From: Collybiopsis luxurians FD-317 M1
Taxonomy: Eukaryota > Basidiomycota > Agaricomycetes > Agaricales > Omphalotaceae
Direction of reading: 5' to 3'
Length of the DNA stretch: 64,000 nt
Assembly: GCA_000827265.1 (NCBI GenBank)
Contig: KN834749.1
Coordinates: forward strand, 1,415,500 to 1,479,499
This document shows positions 11,593 through 23,523 of the stretch, piece after piece; position 1 is the first letter of the stretch, and every line of letters begins with the position of its first letter. The notes beneath the pieces were generated by a model. That model searched no databases, was not told where the DNA came from, and was given only the letters and a program-made list of their open reading frames with translations. The translations under genes and the position numbers were made by a program.

Positions 11593-13517
11593 TTAGTCTG
11601 TCCAGATTTGTTTCGCCGCCTCGACGATTAGTTTGAGTTTGGCCTTTTCTTCTTCCTCCGTAATAGGGTTACCTTGCCACACAGAAGCAAAACCACATTG
11701 AGGGCTTATCCAGAGCCTAAGCACCATTGTCAGGGAAATCAGTTCACGAGACTGAAAAATGTGAAACTCGCTGGTTCTTTGCAGTCTCTTTGGAACGCTT
11801 CGGGCTGTCTTTGGACATGGCAATCGCCGCTTCGTTGACCCGCTTCTTTAGCTCGTCGATAGATTCCAGCTGCAAGTATAGCTTAGAAAAGTCAATGGCC
11901 TCCGGCAATGCTATACCCACCTTGCCGGTCTTTGAAGAAACAAGACCCAGGACTACGGTTTTATCCAAAGGGACATGCTTTAATGGTTCAAAAGTGCCAC
12001 TTCGTTCGTCATCGAACTCAAGCTTTGCGGAGTGTCTAAGTGATAAGAACTCGAACTTAGGGACAAAGCCTTACGTATAGCGCACTGGAGACATGGTCAG
12101 CAACCCAACACCTCACATGAAAAATATTGCCACGTACTCTACGTCGAGGCCGGTAAAGACTTTCGCGGCAATATTATCATACCCGCCCTCGCAGAAGTGC
12201 AGACCCTTCAAATCAGCTAGTTATTTGAATTCAACTTGCCAATGAAAATTATTCTTCACCTTGTAGTTACCTCTACACATATGCAATCCGATTCGTAGAT
12301 CCTTTGGGCGATCCTTGGTACAGTAATTGGTGGCTCGGATGTAAGTGTCTAGAATTTCATCGGGATCCAGACCTTCCGCTTTCATCCCTAAGAGTCGAAC
12401 ATCAATTCGTCAGGAACAACGCTTACAATCGTTCTCATACCTGCAATTGTGGGCTCGTAGCAGAAGAAGGCGAACGTTGGGTCATCGATCTGGATGTTGC
12501 GGCAACCGAGTTCATATAGTTCTTGAAATTCTTCGCGATACGCCTTTCCAAGATCACTGAAGAATTCATCTATTTGGGAGCAACATGAAGGGAAAAGAGC
12601 TATGCATAAATACAGGACTTCTCTTACCGTCGGTTTTGTAAACGCTCAGGTCGTAAGATAGATCCGAACCGTGCCTATGATGCCACCATGTCGGGGCACA
12701 AACCTGGTTCGTAGGAACATCGTATGTAATTAGAACGAGGAAGTAAGCATATATTTGCGTACATTTATCTGCAATCGCAAGTAAGAATAAAAGGCTCATT
12801 TTCAGTTTCGAAAAAGGCTAACCTTGATACGCTTCACGTCTTCCGGTGCGACAGCACTCTTGAGCGCTTTGAATTCCTCAACATAGAACGGTTTGGTCCG
12901 TTTGATCTTTCCGTTGCAATAAAATGTTGCATCGGATGGTTTTCCCATCGCATAAAGCATTGCTAGCAGAAGGTTCAGGCAGATGTATAAATTAGTCCCC
13001 TCAAGGACGTACCAATATGTGGCATATACCGCTTATAATAACGATTGAGCAAGGCGAACACGGTCTGGAAATCAAATCATGAATACCTTAAACTCGTTGA
13101 TTGGACCTTAGTATGGGATATCCATATAAGTTGCGAATGTAAACAGGTACGAGATTTCAACCCACGCTCAGGCATGAAAATCATTCCTTCCAATTTCTCA
13201 AAAACGCCATCGTAAAAGGAGGCTCTAGATGGAATGATCAGTAGGCACGATGATCTGCAAGATCATCAGATGATGGGGCTGTCACTATGTACTTACTTGG
13301 TAGCCTCACCATCAGTTATAGTTGCAAGATTGAGGGACTTTTGGAGCTGAACGAGATTGACAACAGCTTCGTCTTGGGCTCGTTTAAGATCCTCCCGTGA
13401 ACATTTTCCCTGCTCGAGCAGGGAATGTTTCTCAAAGAGAGCAAGGGGGCGAAGGAGGGAGCCGACATGGTCTGCTCGAATAGGTTTCTCATGCACTTTG
13501 AGGAAAGAGCTAGACAT
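11593..13517 (-). CDS. cobalamin-independent methionine synthase-like (UROD/MetE family) protein
   Basis: Stand-alone homologue of the catalytic half of MetE, related to bacterial YxjG-type proteins; such proteins are thought to move methyl groups to thiols using zinc, but the substrate of the fungal form is not settled. Thirteen exons, including 6 bases (12763-12768) and 10 bases (12075-12084): 13297-13517, 13166-13224, 13087-13106, 13013-13064, 12823-12962, 12763-12768, 12628-12703, 12441-12569, 12260-12387, 12138-12205, 12075-12084, 11772-12022, 11593-11716; total 1284 bases, 427 residues. Visible: RADHVGSLLRP at the start, APTWWHHRHG, IQIDDPTFAFF, GLHMCRGNYKG with the metal-type H and C, and ISPQCGFAS with the last zinc cysteine. 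The last intron seems to have a GC donor (GCGAGT at 11771 downward). Confidence 0.9.
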
Positions 13518-14128
13518 TAGGTCGGGAAGGGGGAAAACAGAGCTCTGATTGAAAGAATTTGCGGGCTTTTATTCCAGAGAGACATGTATGTAATCAGGTT
13601 TTGACATCGGTATAATTAATCAGGGAAAACGAAGGGTACGATGGATTAATGGGATAGATACGTAGGAATCGTTGCACGGTAAAAGCGAACCCGGAAGAAG
13701 GACCGAGAATTGTTCTGTTGGCTGGTTCTCGATTTCTTTTCGGCGTAAAGACGTCGAGGCACAGGACCAGGTGCTAGCGCTGCTAACTGAGAGGCGGGAG
13801 AAGATTTTTGCATCTCAGTCAGAAAAAAAAAAGCGCGATTTGCGCGTGGAAACATGAAACAAACCGTTTATGAAAATCTCAGGGTAAGGTGAGAGAGAGA
13901 AACGATCGGCTCCATTGCCAGAGGGTGCCGAAGGGACCCTTCAAAATTCTGATGACCGTGGGAAGACTATACAGTTCATTTTCCAGTCACATGACTCATT
14001 CTGGACAGTGAGCAAATTGTTTTCGATACCAAAGCTCGTCGTTCCCGCAAGATTCAAGAAGAAAAAAAGGTTGCCACCACTGCTTGATCAATATTTTCAA
14101 CTTCTAACTTGACTTTCAGATTTGAAGG
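13518..14128. promoter_or_regulatory. divergent promoter region MetE-like / eL13
   Basis: 611 bp between two divergent starts. The clearest element is ATGACTCAT at 13991-13999, a perfect bZIP (Gcn4/Cpc1/AP-1) word, 130 bp before the eL13 start. The stretch next to the ribosomal gene is rich in pyrimidine runs. No coding frame supported. Confidence 0.5.
13992..13998. promoter_or_regulatory. TGACTCA bZIP (Gcn4/Cpc1-type) element
   Basis: Perfect 9-bp palindrome ATGACTCAT in the MetE-like/eL13 divergent region. Confidence 0.5.
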
Positions 14129-14926
14129 ATGGGTTTCGCTCACAATAACGGTCAGTTTGGTTGTCCGTATATCTTCCCCATTCACTGATTCAATCTTTAG
14201 TCCTTCATGCCAACCACTTCCGAAAGGACTGGCAACGCCGCGTCAGGACGTGGTTCGATCAACCCGGTCGTAAACTCCGTCGACGCAATGCCCGTAAAAC
14301 CAAGGCTGCCGCCCTTGGTGTCCGCCCTCTCACTCTCCTGCGCCCCGCCGTTCGTGGTCAGACTGTACGATACAACCGAAAATTGCGTGAGGGTAGAGGA
14401 TTCACCTTGGCCGAGCTGAAGGAGGCAGGAATCGGAAGGAAGGAAGCTCGTGGTGTTGGCATCGTCGTTGACCACCGAAGGAGAAATCTAAGCGAGGAAG
14501 GCAAAAAGCTGAACGTCGAGAGACTGCTTGCCTACAAACAAAAGTTGATCGTCTTCCCTCGTAGGGCAGGCAAACCTAAGAAAGGCGATTCTTCGGCAAG
14601 TGTCTGATCTTCATCTCTGCGGAAACAAACATCTAAAGTTTTTTGCCCTCATGTAGGCGGACGACCTTTCTGCTGCAACTACCCGCGTCACCCTCCCTCT
14701 TCCTGAATCATACCCCGCAGAACCTCCTCGTAAGATCACTGCTGAGGAACGTTCTTTCGAAGCTTACCAGACCCTCCGTACCGCCCGTGCTAACGCCAGA
14801 CACGAGGGCGTTCGTAAAGCTCGTGCTGCCAAGGCAAGCTTCTTTTTAATATTCTCCCTGCTGTTGACAGTTGGACTAATTTTCTTATCCACAGAAAGAA
14901 GAAGAGGAAGCCGCCAAGAAAAAGTA
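14129..14926 (+). CDS. RPL13: 60S ribosomal protein eL13
   Basis: Component of the large cytosolic ribosomal subunit. Exons 14129-14150, 14201-14595, 14657-14833, 14894-14926 give 208 residues, the normal size. Visible family wording: [63 protein letters not shown] segment, [15 protein letters not shown], and the lysine/glutamate tail. The second and third introns both need GC donors (TCG/GCAAGT at 14596 and AAG/GCAAGC at 14834): using the nearby GT at 14600 shifts the frame and loses the conserved C-terminal third. Two GC-AG introns in one ribosomal protein gene is unusual. Confidence 0.96.
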
Positions 14927-16842
14927 ATCGTATTAGCATACAATATGATTTTTTTTCTTGCTTCGTGTGTATGCCCACTTGCAAAATTATTGCGCCGGTC
15001 TGCTCTTACACTATATGCACTGCATGTCCCTATGATGCTCAATATGAAATGTTCTCGTTAGGGTTCATCTCTCACTTGCGATCTGAGTACTTGCCAATGC
15101 CTGCATATTCCTATATAGTGGCGTTCATTCGCCCGCTACATTTGACACCTGACAATTCATTCTCCTTCAGAAGCGCCTATAGCGTCACTATTGTCGGGTT
15201 CATTAGCCACTGAGTTTGAGTCTTTGACCATTTGATTTGCTAGGGGATTACAGCGGATCTCCTGCTAGTTGGATATCTTCGGATCAGCCGTGGACTCGTT
15301 GAGCTACGCATGCCAATCTGGTTCTGCATCGTTTGGGGGCGGGGTCGACGATTCTAGAGTAACATCGTATCTCACGGACTGTGAAGATAGAAAGGATCGC
15401 GATTTAGATGCTCAAGGTTTCAGAACTCTGCCAGTGGAATGAGGTTTCGAACTCGATAGACTCTACTCGTTGAATGATTGAGTCGCAAGGACGTCCTTCG
15501 AAATCTTGTTGCGTTCGTATCGGTACAAATCCACTCAGCTCACACGCGTCGATAGGGCTTTCGAAAGGTGTTCACGGTACGCTGGCCGAGCTCTTCTTTT
15601 GCGGAAATCTGAACCGAACATGCATATGAATGGTTTATTTCATTCCTTTCCTCGTCGATCCTGGCTGGCCATTTTCTGAAGATCCGGACACTTGTCCATG
15701 CCAGGGCAAGGTTTTAATTCAAAGACCTAAAATTACTGTTCAGTTACTGAAAGAAGTGGATCGAGCTTGACACGGCTGCGCTTAAAAAGGACACGACTTG
15801 CGTTCTGCATACTTACTTCCCCCTTGCTCCATGCCATTTGAGCCGTAGGACTCTTAAGCTCTAAGCCAAGGCGCTGAGCTTTCCCATATCGCTTAATGAG
15901 GCACCTTCAGTAACAACCCTGCTCCCGGCTAACAATGGTAGCTCATGAAAACAATCTTCCGACGGGTAGGTAGTGAAGCTTAGCTCGACGGGTATCCTTG
16001 ACATCCGTCCTCTACGGCTTCTGCTACGTTCTCAGGAGTCAGGACGTGAGCTAAGCCTTTTCAGGATCTGGGGCACCGTTGGCATTACCCCACAAGTATC
16101 CTTGACGATCGAAAGGCACGTAGCTGAGATAGTGACACACAATGAGATTTGGAAAATAGATACAAGCGAGGTGAGAAGTAGACAAAGAGGGAAAAGCACT
16201 TAACATACATTACACTATACACGATTCGAGGTTGAACGTAGCGTATCGTACTCGTCGAAGAGAACCTAAGTTACTATACACTACACCTGGTAAGCTGGGA
16301 GGTAGAGAGAAGAGACCGCAACAAAGATAAAGAGTGGGGGAGGTCATAACGTTATTGAGACAGAAACTGGTAACTAACTGGCAACATAAAGGAAAATCCA
16401 AAACAGAGAAAAAAGTAAAATATCAAACTCCCTTGTGGAGTGTCAAGGTGTCAAGGTATTACCATTTGAAAGGTAGAAAGTGGCGCAATGTAAATTTAGG
16501 GAAGGGTAGGGAACAAGGTAGGCGTGGCAGTAGCAGGTAATGAAAGTGGTTAATGTAAGTACAGATAAATAGAATAAAGGAATGACAGTATGGGCTTGAT
16601 ATCAAAAAGTGCAGTTACGGGTAAATTGACGCACAGCAGGAAGACGAAAGAGAAGTACAGATGAGTGTGCGTACGTAGATTGGACCGCTGAAATAGTAAG
16701 TGGTATGTTTATACATTGTCCTCGATCGGTTCAGCTCGCTCGAGAGATTGGGTGTCACCGAAAGATAGATGTCTAAACAGATAATGAGCGGGGTCGAGGG
16801 GGGCTGGATTAGATAGGCTAACCTGTTGAGTCTCCTAGTCCA
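14927..16842. other. 1.9-kb gene-free stretch
   Basis: Largest gap in the window, between two convergent genes (eL13 on plus, Pal1 on minus). Open frames here are short, not linked by plausible introns, and do not resemble proteins. I could not recognise tRNA, snRNA, SRP or 5S sequence. Small direct repeats occur (TATCCTTGAC near 16000 and 16097). It may hold long 3' ends, a non-coding RNA or a decayed element; I see nothing firm. Confidence 0.4.
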
Positions 16843-18148
16843 TTAGGACCTTCCCCTGACTACCCTTCCGACCTTCTTCATCAGACTCGTCTTTCTTCCG
16901 AGACCTCCACCATTGGGGGAACCTGCTTCGAAGTAACCAGCTGGCCCATGCTCCCGGGGGGAAGAGCCATCGCCTGGTGTCGCTGGTAAGTCCTTTTCGA
17001 CGTTGCCGTTCGATGGGGCGATGAAGATAAACGGTTCAGAAAGGTTGGACTCATTGGCGGGTCTAGGACTGCCAAATCGACCTAGGAAAGAGTTGTTTGA
17101 ACGATGTGTGGGACGTTCGCGGGAACGCTCGACATTTCTGGCAGATTGTGGAGGGGACGCCGGAGCTTCCTCGTAATCTGAGCCAACTGGAACATTGGGA
17201 TTGTCGCGCATCCTACGAATTCGGTGCATAAGCGACTTGCTCCGTTTGGGCATGCCGGGTGAAGAAGGCGAAGAGCCGGTCGGAATGTCAACCGGTGCAG
17301 TGTTTGCATCGGGCACAAAAATTGGTTGGGGAGGGGGAATGTCACGCCGACGAGGTCTGGAACGGCCTTCCTGATCATCGAGGTATTCACGATAAACTTC
17401 ACGAGCTTCACGATTATCCTTGCGCCTGCCATGAGAATCCTTTCCGTTGTAGATGGAGCTGGCAGGGGTGTCGCCACGAGCGCCGCCGCCGGCAAAGAAT
17501 TCCTCGAAAGGCTCTGGCTCGTGAATACCCCAGGCTTCTGCAATGGCATCGACCTTTTTCTTTGGGGGGTCGTAATACGGAGATGGATAAGGATCGTTGC
17601 GGGGAGAGGGATAAGGATTTTCTGAGGCAGGCTTATCCGCATTGGCAGGGTCCGTGGACCATGCCATCATCGGAGCTTTGGTGCGATGACGATTGCGCGA
17701 AGGAGCACAGGCATCGAAAGGGCCGTCGTGGTGGAACACTAGTAAAAGATTAGAATAAGAAATCCAACTGAACTGATCACATACTGGCAGCGCCTACTCC
17801 AGTAAAATCTAGTCGGTCAATAACATCGGCATGCTGAGAAGATTTCTTCTTGGCTTTGGAAGAAGATTTCTGCTTGTCGGAAGGAACTGAATCTGAGGAT
17901 TGAGAGCGAGGGCCAAGCTGGGGAGCTTTTGTTGGAGGAACACTGGTACGAAATAGCGATTGAAAGACATGGAAAAGGAGAGGAAAAAAAAAAGAGACAT
18001 ACGCTGCAGTGTTGCTCCTACCCATTCTACGTCCATGGATTGTTACAGTGTCGACGACAGCGTTCTCAAGGTCTGCAGATTTAGATGGCATTTTGTGATG
18101 ACGGTTCTTGGGTGGTGGATCGGAGAAGGGGTTGGAGGACATGGACAT
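16843..18148 (-). CDS. PAL1: Pal1-domain cell morphology protein
   Basis: Homologue of fission-yeast Pal1, a membrane-associated factor at growth and endocytic sites that supports polarised shape. Exons 18003-18148, 17785-17942, 16843-17738; 399 residues. The Pal1 core is seen across the second intron junction: FHHDGPFDACAPSRNRH then KAPMMAW, and the family's PFEEFF further on. The rest is low complexity, with basic, proline and serine-rich segments (PYPSPRNDPYPSPYYDPP), as in relatives. ATG at 18148 is followed by a second in-frame ATG two codons on. Confidence 0.93.
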
Positions 18149-18542
18149 GGTTAATAACCTTGGTGGGGGTAATAACCTATTAGTGGAGTAGAACCATTCT
18201 CAAACCCAACCTGCCGTTTCAGCCGAAGTCACATGATGTAATCACTTCTCAGGAACACTCGACACCTTCAGGACATCTTTCACAATCTTCATTCCCCTGT
18301 GCATCGATGCGTACCACAGATGATTCTAGTGCACTGACGCCAGCTTTCTCTTTTTCTTCTTGAGACAGTCCGCATAGAGGGTGAAGGAACTAATTCCATA
18401 CTTAGGAACCTGGGATGTGATGAGCCCTGAATCCTTTTACTGATGAGGACCCAGTTCCCGGAAATCGTCGTAAAAATCCATCACCACATTGCTTAATGTA
18501 GTTCATGGTTAGCAAATATAGAATACTGTACAGAATATACTT
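18149..18542. other. intergenic, no gene seen
   Basis: 394 bp between the PAL1 start and the HIS7 stop, both minus strand. It should hold the PAL1 promoter and HIS7 3' end. No supported coding frame. Confidence 0.5.
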
Positions 18543-20282
18543 TCAGGCTATATGATTCCGGACTTTGACGTCACTATTCCTCAAACACTCCTTAACTTCA
18601 TCTATCCCTACCTCCTCGCGATGGAAGATTCCAGCAGCTAGCGCTGCTTCAACACCAGTCTGCTCAAAAACTTCAACGAAATGCTCCTTCTTACCGGCAC
18701 CGCTACTAGCGACAACAGGGATCTTGACACTTTGCTTGATGAGACGCAAGAGGTCTAGATCAAATCCTAGTCCTGTTCCATCGCGGTCGATACTATTTAC
18801 CAGAATTTCACCGGCACCTAGAGCTTCCACTGCACACGCCAGTTGGCAAGCGGATATCGAACGTGTTTCCCGACCTCCTGACACTGTACAAGCATACCAC
18901 CAAGATTTCCCACTATCTGGTGACTCTGGCGAACCGTGGACGAGTTCGTTTTTGTGAGGACCGTCATAAGTTGCCGCGTCGACGAACACGCGTCTGGGAT
19001 CAATGGAAACGACGACAGCCTGTCGTCCATAAACATGAGCTATCGTCTCAATCGAACTCGTTCCGTCTCCGTGGGAGTTTCCCTCGGCCAGTAGTTTTTC
19101 AGCAGTGTAAACTGCGTCTGACCCGATGCTGACTTTGTCTGCCCCTGCCCGGAAATACTCTGAAGCTACTTCCAGCGCGCTGTGTCTTGTGCCGTCTGGG
19201 TCTACAGTATCCTTGATACCTCCGCCGATGGTGAGAGGTACAAATACACACTCTGCTGCCGCCCGGACCACAGCTATCATCGGCTGGTCTCGTAGAGGAG
19301 AGTGTCGGAAGGACGTAATGTTGAGTAAACAGATCTCATCCGCTCCGGCTGCATAGTATTTCGAAGCGAGTACAACAGGCTTTCCCAAGTTACGCACGGC
19401 ACCACCAGTCTTGACTTGCATCGATGACCCAGATGGGATCTTTTCCCGCACATCATATTGATCCCCTTTCGTGACAACGAGGTTTCCATCGTCGTCGGTA
19501 CGAACGTCCATACAGGCGATAATTCGTTTAGTCAGATTGTCTCTCGGTTTGGGAGGCATCAAGACACTTGCATGAATCGATTCCGGTTTCGACACTCCCG
19601 TCGATCTTTCAATCAATGGCGTTTTTAACCAGTCGTCTATTAAGGCAAGACCTGCAGCGCCAGATTTCTCTGGATGAAACTGAGTTCCAAAGATGTTTCC
19701 TCTTCGAATGGAGGAGATGAATATTTCACCACCGTACTGGGTCGTGGTGTATGCCCACCCCGCAGCATCGGGTCGCTCTGCGGGGGAATATTTTGCACAG
19801 TAGGAGTGCACAAAGTAGTAGTATGACGGTTCGACGTCGAGCGCTTGCATGAGATCCGCGGAGTTCCATCCCATATGCGGAACGCCCTTATCGGAGCCAT
19901 CGAACCGTTCAATAGTTGTTGGAATGATACCCAATCCCTTGAAATTGGGGGATTCTGAAGAAGATTGAAAGAGGACTTGCATGCCTATGCATATACCAAA
20001 GTACGGTTTACCGGATTGAACGTACTCTCTTAAAGGTTCCAGCAAGCCCTTCTTCATTAGATTTTCTACAGCGGTCTCGAAAGCTCCAACGCCGGGAAAG
20101 ATGAGGCTCTAAATGAAAAAGTCGGCGAACAGTAAATAGAGTACGCAAAAACATAGACTAACGGTGGCTTTGTGGAAATCGTCAGGAGTAGATATCCATG
20201 TAAATGAATGTCCCAGTTTCAAGAGCGAATTTGCAAGACTCTGGACATTTCCAGCCCCGTAATCCAGAAGATAGAGGCCCAT
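18543..20282 (-). CDS. HIS7: imidazole glycerol phosphate synthase, HisH-HisF fusion
   Basis: Bifunctional histidine-pathway enzyme: the N-terminal glutaminase releases ammonia that the C-terminal barrel uses to turn PRFAR into imidazole glycerol phosphate and AICAR. Exons 20163-20282 and 18543-20108; 561 residues. Class I glutaminase features: LDYGAGN at the start, FPGVGAF, nucleophile in GICIGMQ (Cys near 80), and FGTQFHPEKSG for the His/Glu pair. HisF features: RIIACMDVR, GGAVRNLGKP, LLNITSFR, GGIKD, GADKVSIGSDAV, NSIDRDGTG, VASSGAG. The 91-bp gap to SER3 on the other strand must serve both genes. Confidence 0.97.
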
Positions 20283-20373
20283 GGAGGATAGGAAAGAAAA
20301 AAATTATGAGATCGAGTCATTGATCGCAATGATACGATATATAACCTGAACAGGTACATTTTCGAGTCACCCA
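20283..20373. promoter_or_regulatory. 91-bp divergent promoter HIS7/SER3
   Basis: Shared upstream region of two amino-acid biosynthesis genes. CGAGTCA occurs twice (20313-20319 and 20363-20369), that is TGACTCG on the opposite strand, one base from the Gcn4/Cpc1 word TGACTCA. Joint control by amino-acid starvation is an inference. Confidence 0.5.
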
Positions 20374-21805
20374 ATGTCTTCCCCGATCCAGATTCCTTCC
20401 AAAAGGGCAGTAGCGGCCTCAGTCTCGCCCACTACGACTTCCATCCACGACCACTTTGCCCGTCACGAAAATTTGAATGTCCGTCAACCTAGGGTCCTTC
20501 ATCCGGTTGAAAATGAAGGTCTTAGGCTCCTTATTCTCGAAAACATCAGTCTGGAGGCAGTGAATGCTTTCAAGGCCCAAGGTTTACACGTAGACCATTA
20601 CGCAAAAGCCATGTCAGAGGAAGAGCTCCTCGAAAAAATTGGATCGTATCATGGCATCGGTATTCGAAGCAAGACAAAAATTACAGCAAAAGTGATCAAA
20701 GCGGCCACCAAGGTAGGAGGTCACCTCATATACTGACTGTACTGTCTGACGTTTCTTTCCCTAGCTTCTCGTCATCGGTTGTTTCTGTATTGGAACCAAC
20801 CAGGTAGACCTAGAAGCGGCTGGCTCCGCTGGCATACCTGTTTTCAATTCCCCCTTCTCCAATTCTCGTTCGGTCGCAGAGCTGGTCATGTCCGAGCTGG
20901 TCGTCCTTTCTCGTCAGCTCTTTGAACGTTCGTACGAAATGCGCCAAGGACTGTGGAATAAGCAGTCGAAAGGCTGCTGGGAGATCCGAGGCAAAACACT
21001 GGGTATCGTCGGCTATGGTCACATTGGCTCTCAGCTGTCCGTTCTTGCTGAAGCATTTGGAATGCGAGTCATATTCCATGACGTGATCAATCTAATGCCA
21101 TTGGGTACTGCTCGACAAGTCGATTCACTGGATGCGCTCCTCGCAGAGGCTGACTTTGTAACGCTTCACGTCCCAGAGCTCCCCGAGACGATCAATATGA
21201 TCTCTCGCAATCAGCTTGCGCTCATGAAAAAAGGTTCATACCTCTTAAACAACGCTCGCGGCAAAGTCGTAGACATCCCCGCTCTCATTGAGTCATTGAA
21301 ATCTGGTCACCTTGCTGGCGTTGCTATTGACGTCTTCCCTTCAGAGCCCGGCTCCAATGGATCACCTTTCGATGATCAGATAAACTCCTGGGCCAGTACT
21401 CTTCGGTCGTTGCACAACGTTATCCTCACGCCTCATATCGGAGGATCCACTGAAGAGGCTCAACGGATGATTGGCCAGGAAGTATCGCAAGCTCTTCTTC
21501 GTTACATTGGTCTTGGATCAACTCTCGGTGCCGTCAACTTCCCCGAAGTCGATCTGCGTGCCATTACTGCCGAGGAGGGCGGGCATGTCCGCGTCTGCTA
21601 TGTTCACAAGAACCAGCCTGGTGTACTGAGGAGGGTCAACGAAACACTCGCACCGTATAACGTGGAAAAGCAGTACTCGGATTCCAAAGGGGATGTCGCA
21701 TATCTTATGGCTGATATTGCTGATGTTAGTCCAGCGGACGTTGCGCGTCTCCAAGATAGCATCAAACGTACTGACGCCAACATCCTTACTCGCTTCCTTG
21801 CTTAA
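20374..21805 (+). CDS. SER3: D-3-phosphoglycerate dehydrogenase
   Basis: First enzyme of serine synthesis from 3-phosphoglycerate (NAD-dependent). Exons 20374-20712 and 20765-21805; 459 residues. Substrate and nucleotide domains of the 2-hydroxyacid dehydrogenase family are clear: IGIRSKTKI, GCFCIGTNQVD, NSPFSNSRSVAELV, GIVGYGHIGSQLS (NAD-binding glycines), LHVPELPET, LLNNARGKVVD with the catalytic arginine, AIDVFPSEP, and TPHIGGSTEEAQ with the catalytic histidine. A C-terminal ACT domain (HVRVCYVHKNQPGVL) suggests serine feedback. Confidence 0.97.
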
Positions 21806-22028
21806 AGCTGTCCTTGAAATGCCTATCTCTTTCGGAGCTTAGTTCACAGGCCTAGCACTCATCGCATTTACATACCATTCAACTGGACTCTCTTAAAAGT
21901 ATTGTAATTATTCCTGGCATTCGTTTCGAATTGTACAATCCCTCGTCTATCAACATCAACATAGTCTCCAGCGACACAATACATACTACAGAGGAATTAA
22001 ACTATAATACAGCAGGAGTGAAATCCAG

Positions 22029-23329
22029 CTAAGCTTCCTCTTCAGGATCACCAATACCGCTCGCGAGAATAGCAAAATGAGTCTCCATTTCTGGCAGACA
22101 GGGGGAGTCGTAAATTTTACAGGAACGAGTGTTTCCCCTAGACTTTTTGAGTTGCAATCTGGAAAACTTGTTAGCAAAGGCTCACGAGAGTAAATATGAA
22201 ATTATACCGAGTTGTGGATGCATGGGCCATAATGTTTCCTCCGATTGGTTTCTTCTCGTTTCCAGCATAAGGTCCTGCAGCAGCGTCGGGGCTAGACATG
22301 ACTTGATTGGTAACGACTACAGCAATACCAAACTGCAATGCAAACAAATATGAGAAATCAGAACATTACGCTGTGGCATAGGAGCTAACCTCATCCGCCA
22401 AGCGTTGCAAAGTTCGCAAGAATTTGCCTAGATGGGTTTGACGCGAGGACAGCTCACCACGACCACTGAAGTCAGTTCTGTAGAGCGCTGTACACGAGTC
22501 GACAATCAGAAGGCAAAATCTATTTACTCCCGTTAACAGAAGATGCGCATAAATGCGTGCAAAACACGCTCACCTCGATTCTGACATCAACGCGCTAGCG
22601 TTGGTCAGTAAAGCATTTTGGTGATCGGCATTGTATGCTCTCGCGTAGGCGACGTTATCCAAAACCTCTTCTCCGTTGAGACCATATCGCTCAGCCACAG
22701 CCAAAAGACGGACGGGACGGAATGTTCCCTCTGTGTCGATATACAAACATTTGCCTTCACCACCTCCCATACTGACAGGCAGTTGGCAAGTAACAGCTAG
22801 GGTGTGACATATTTGAGATTTACCGGTCCTGAATTCGCCAAAGAGTTCGGTTATTGCTCCGGTCTCGATGCCGCCTAGTCGTCAATCAGCAACAGGTTAG
22901 TCATGGGATTACTTGACAGAACGCACCGCCGAGAAGTGCGTCAAGCTGCTTCGATCCCGTAGTAATGTGTACCAGTTCCGAACGACGTGCGTGTACTTCG
23001 GTAGCGCTCTGAAAGCCGAGAGGAACGATCTTCTGAGCTAATGAAGACATGGCTCATGAGTCTGAGCGGCCATGGGAGGGAAAGAAGTGGAACATACCTT
23101 CAGCCAGAATCTTATCTGCTTTCTGCTCAGAAATCCCCTTTATCGTCACAAGATGTTTCTTCGGAGTAAAGGCGACTGATTCGACGGTATTAAGCCCAGC
23201 GTCTGACAACTTTTTAATATCGTTGGGATGGATTCCAGCTTCCTGGAGCTTTGCTACAAGCAGAGGACCAGAGAATTGGTAGTCTTCCTCGTTTTCTGGG
23301 AGCTGAGAACCTTGTGGATCCTGAGACAT
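22029..23329 (-). CDS. RAD51: DNA repair recombinase Rad51
   Basis: Forms the filament on single-stranded DNA that carries out strand exchange in homologous recombination. Exons 23098-23329, 22927-23037, 22574-22874, 22390-22519, 22208-22332, 22029-22158; 342 residues. N-terminal helix-hairpin-helix ([32 protein letters not shown]), Walker [10 protein letters not shown] near residue 127, the [11 protein letters not shown]alker B region split by an intron just before it, [17 protein letters not shown] and the [10 protein letters not shown] end are all visible. It is divergent from an F-box gene; the 194-bp gap contains CACGTG and two bZIP-type words. Confidence 0.97.
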
Positions 23330-23523
23330 GGTGGTTAAGGTAAGTAGTAAGACGACAGATTCCCGCGAGTATAAATCATCAATATAGTCACGTGGTCGTG
23401 GCGTCCTGACTCTTGTTAGAGATGATGAGTCAGATGACTCATATCCATTGTCAAGCTTGGAACTTCGTCGGTAGGTTCAGACTTGATTCACAGGGATCTC
23501 GCTTATTTTTCGCGTCGCTCTAG
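23330..23523. promoter_or_regulatory. divergent promoter RAD51/F-box with E-box and paired bZIP sites
   Basis: Holds CACGTG at 23389-23394 and an inverted pair of bZIP words: TGAGTCA (23426-23432) and TGACTCA (23435-23441), two bases apart. Confidence 0.5.

Noticed and set aside
11730..11762. 31-bp GT-AG intron as alternative to the GC-AG intron of the MetE-like gene
   Set aside because: Frame-compatible but shorter than any other intron here and inserts eight non-conserved residues before ISPQCGF.
17259..17753. 165-codon open frame on plus strand opposite PAL1
   Set aside because: It lies antisense within a well-supported exon of PAL1, is low in hydrophobic order and has no family wording; a shadow frame.
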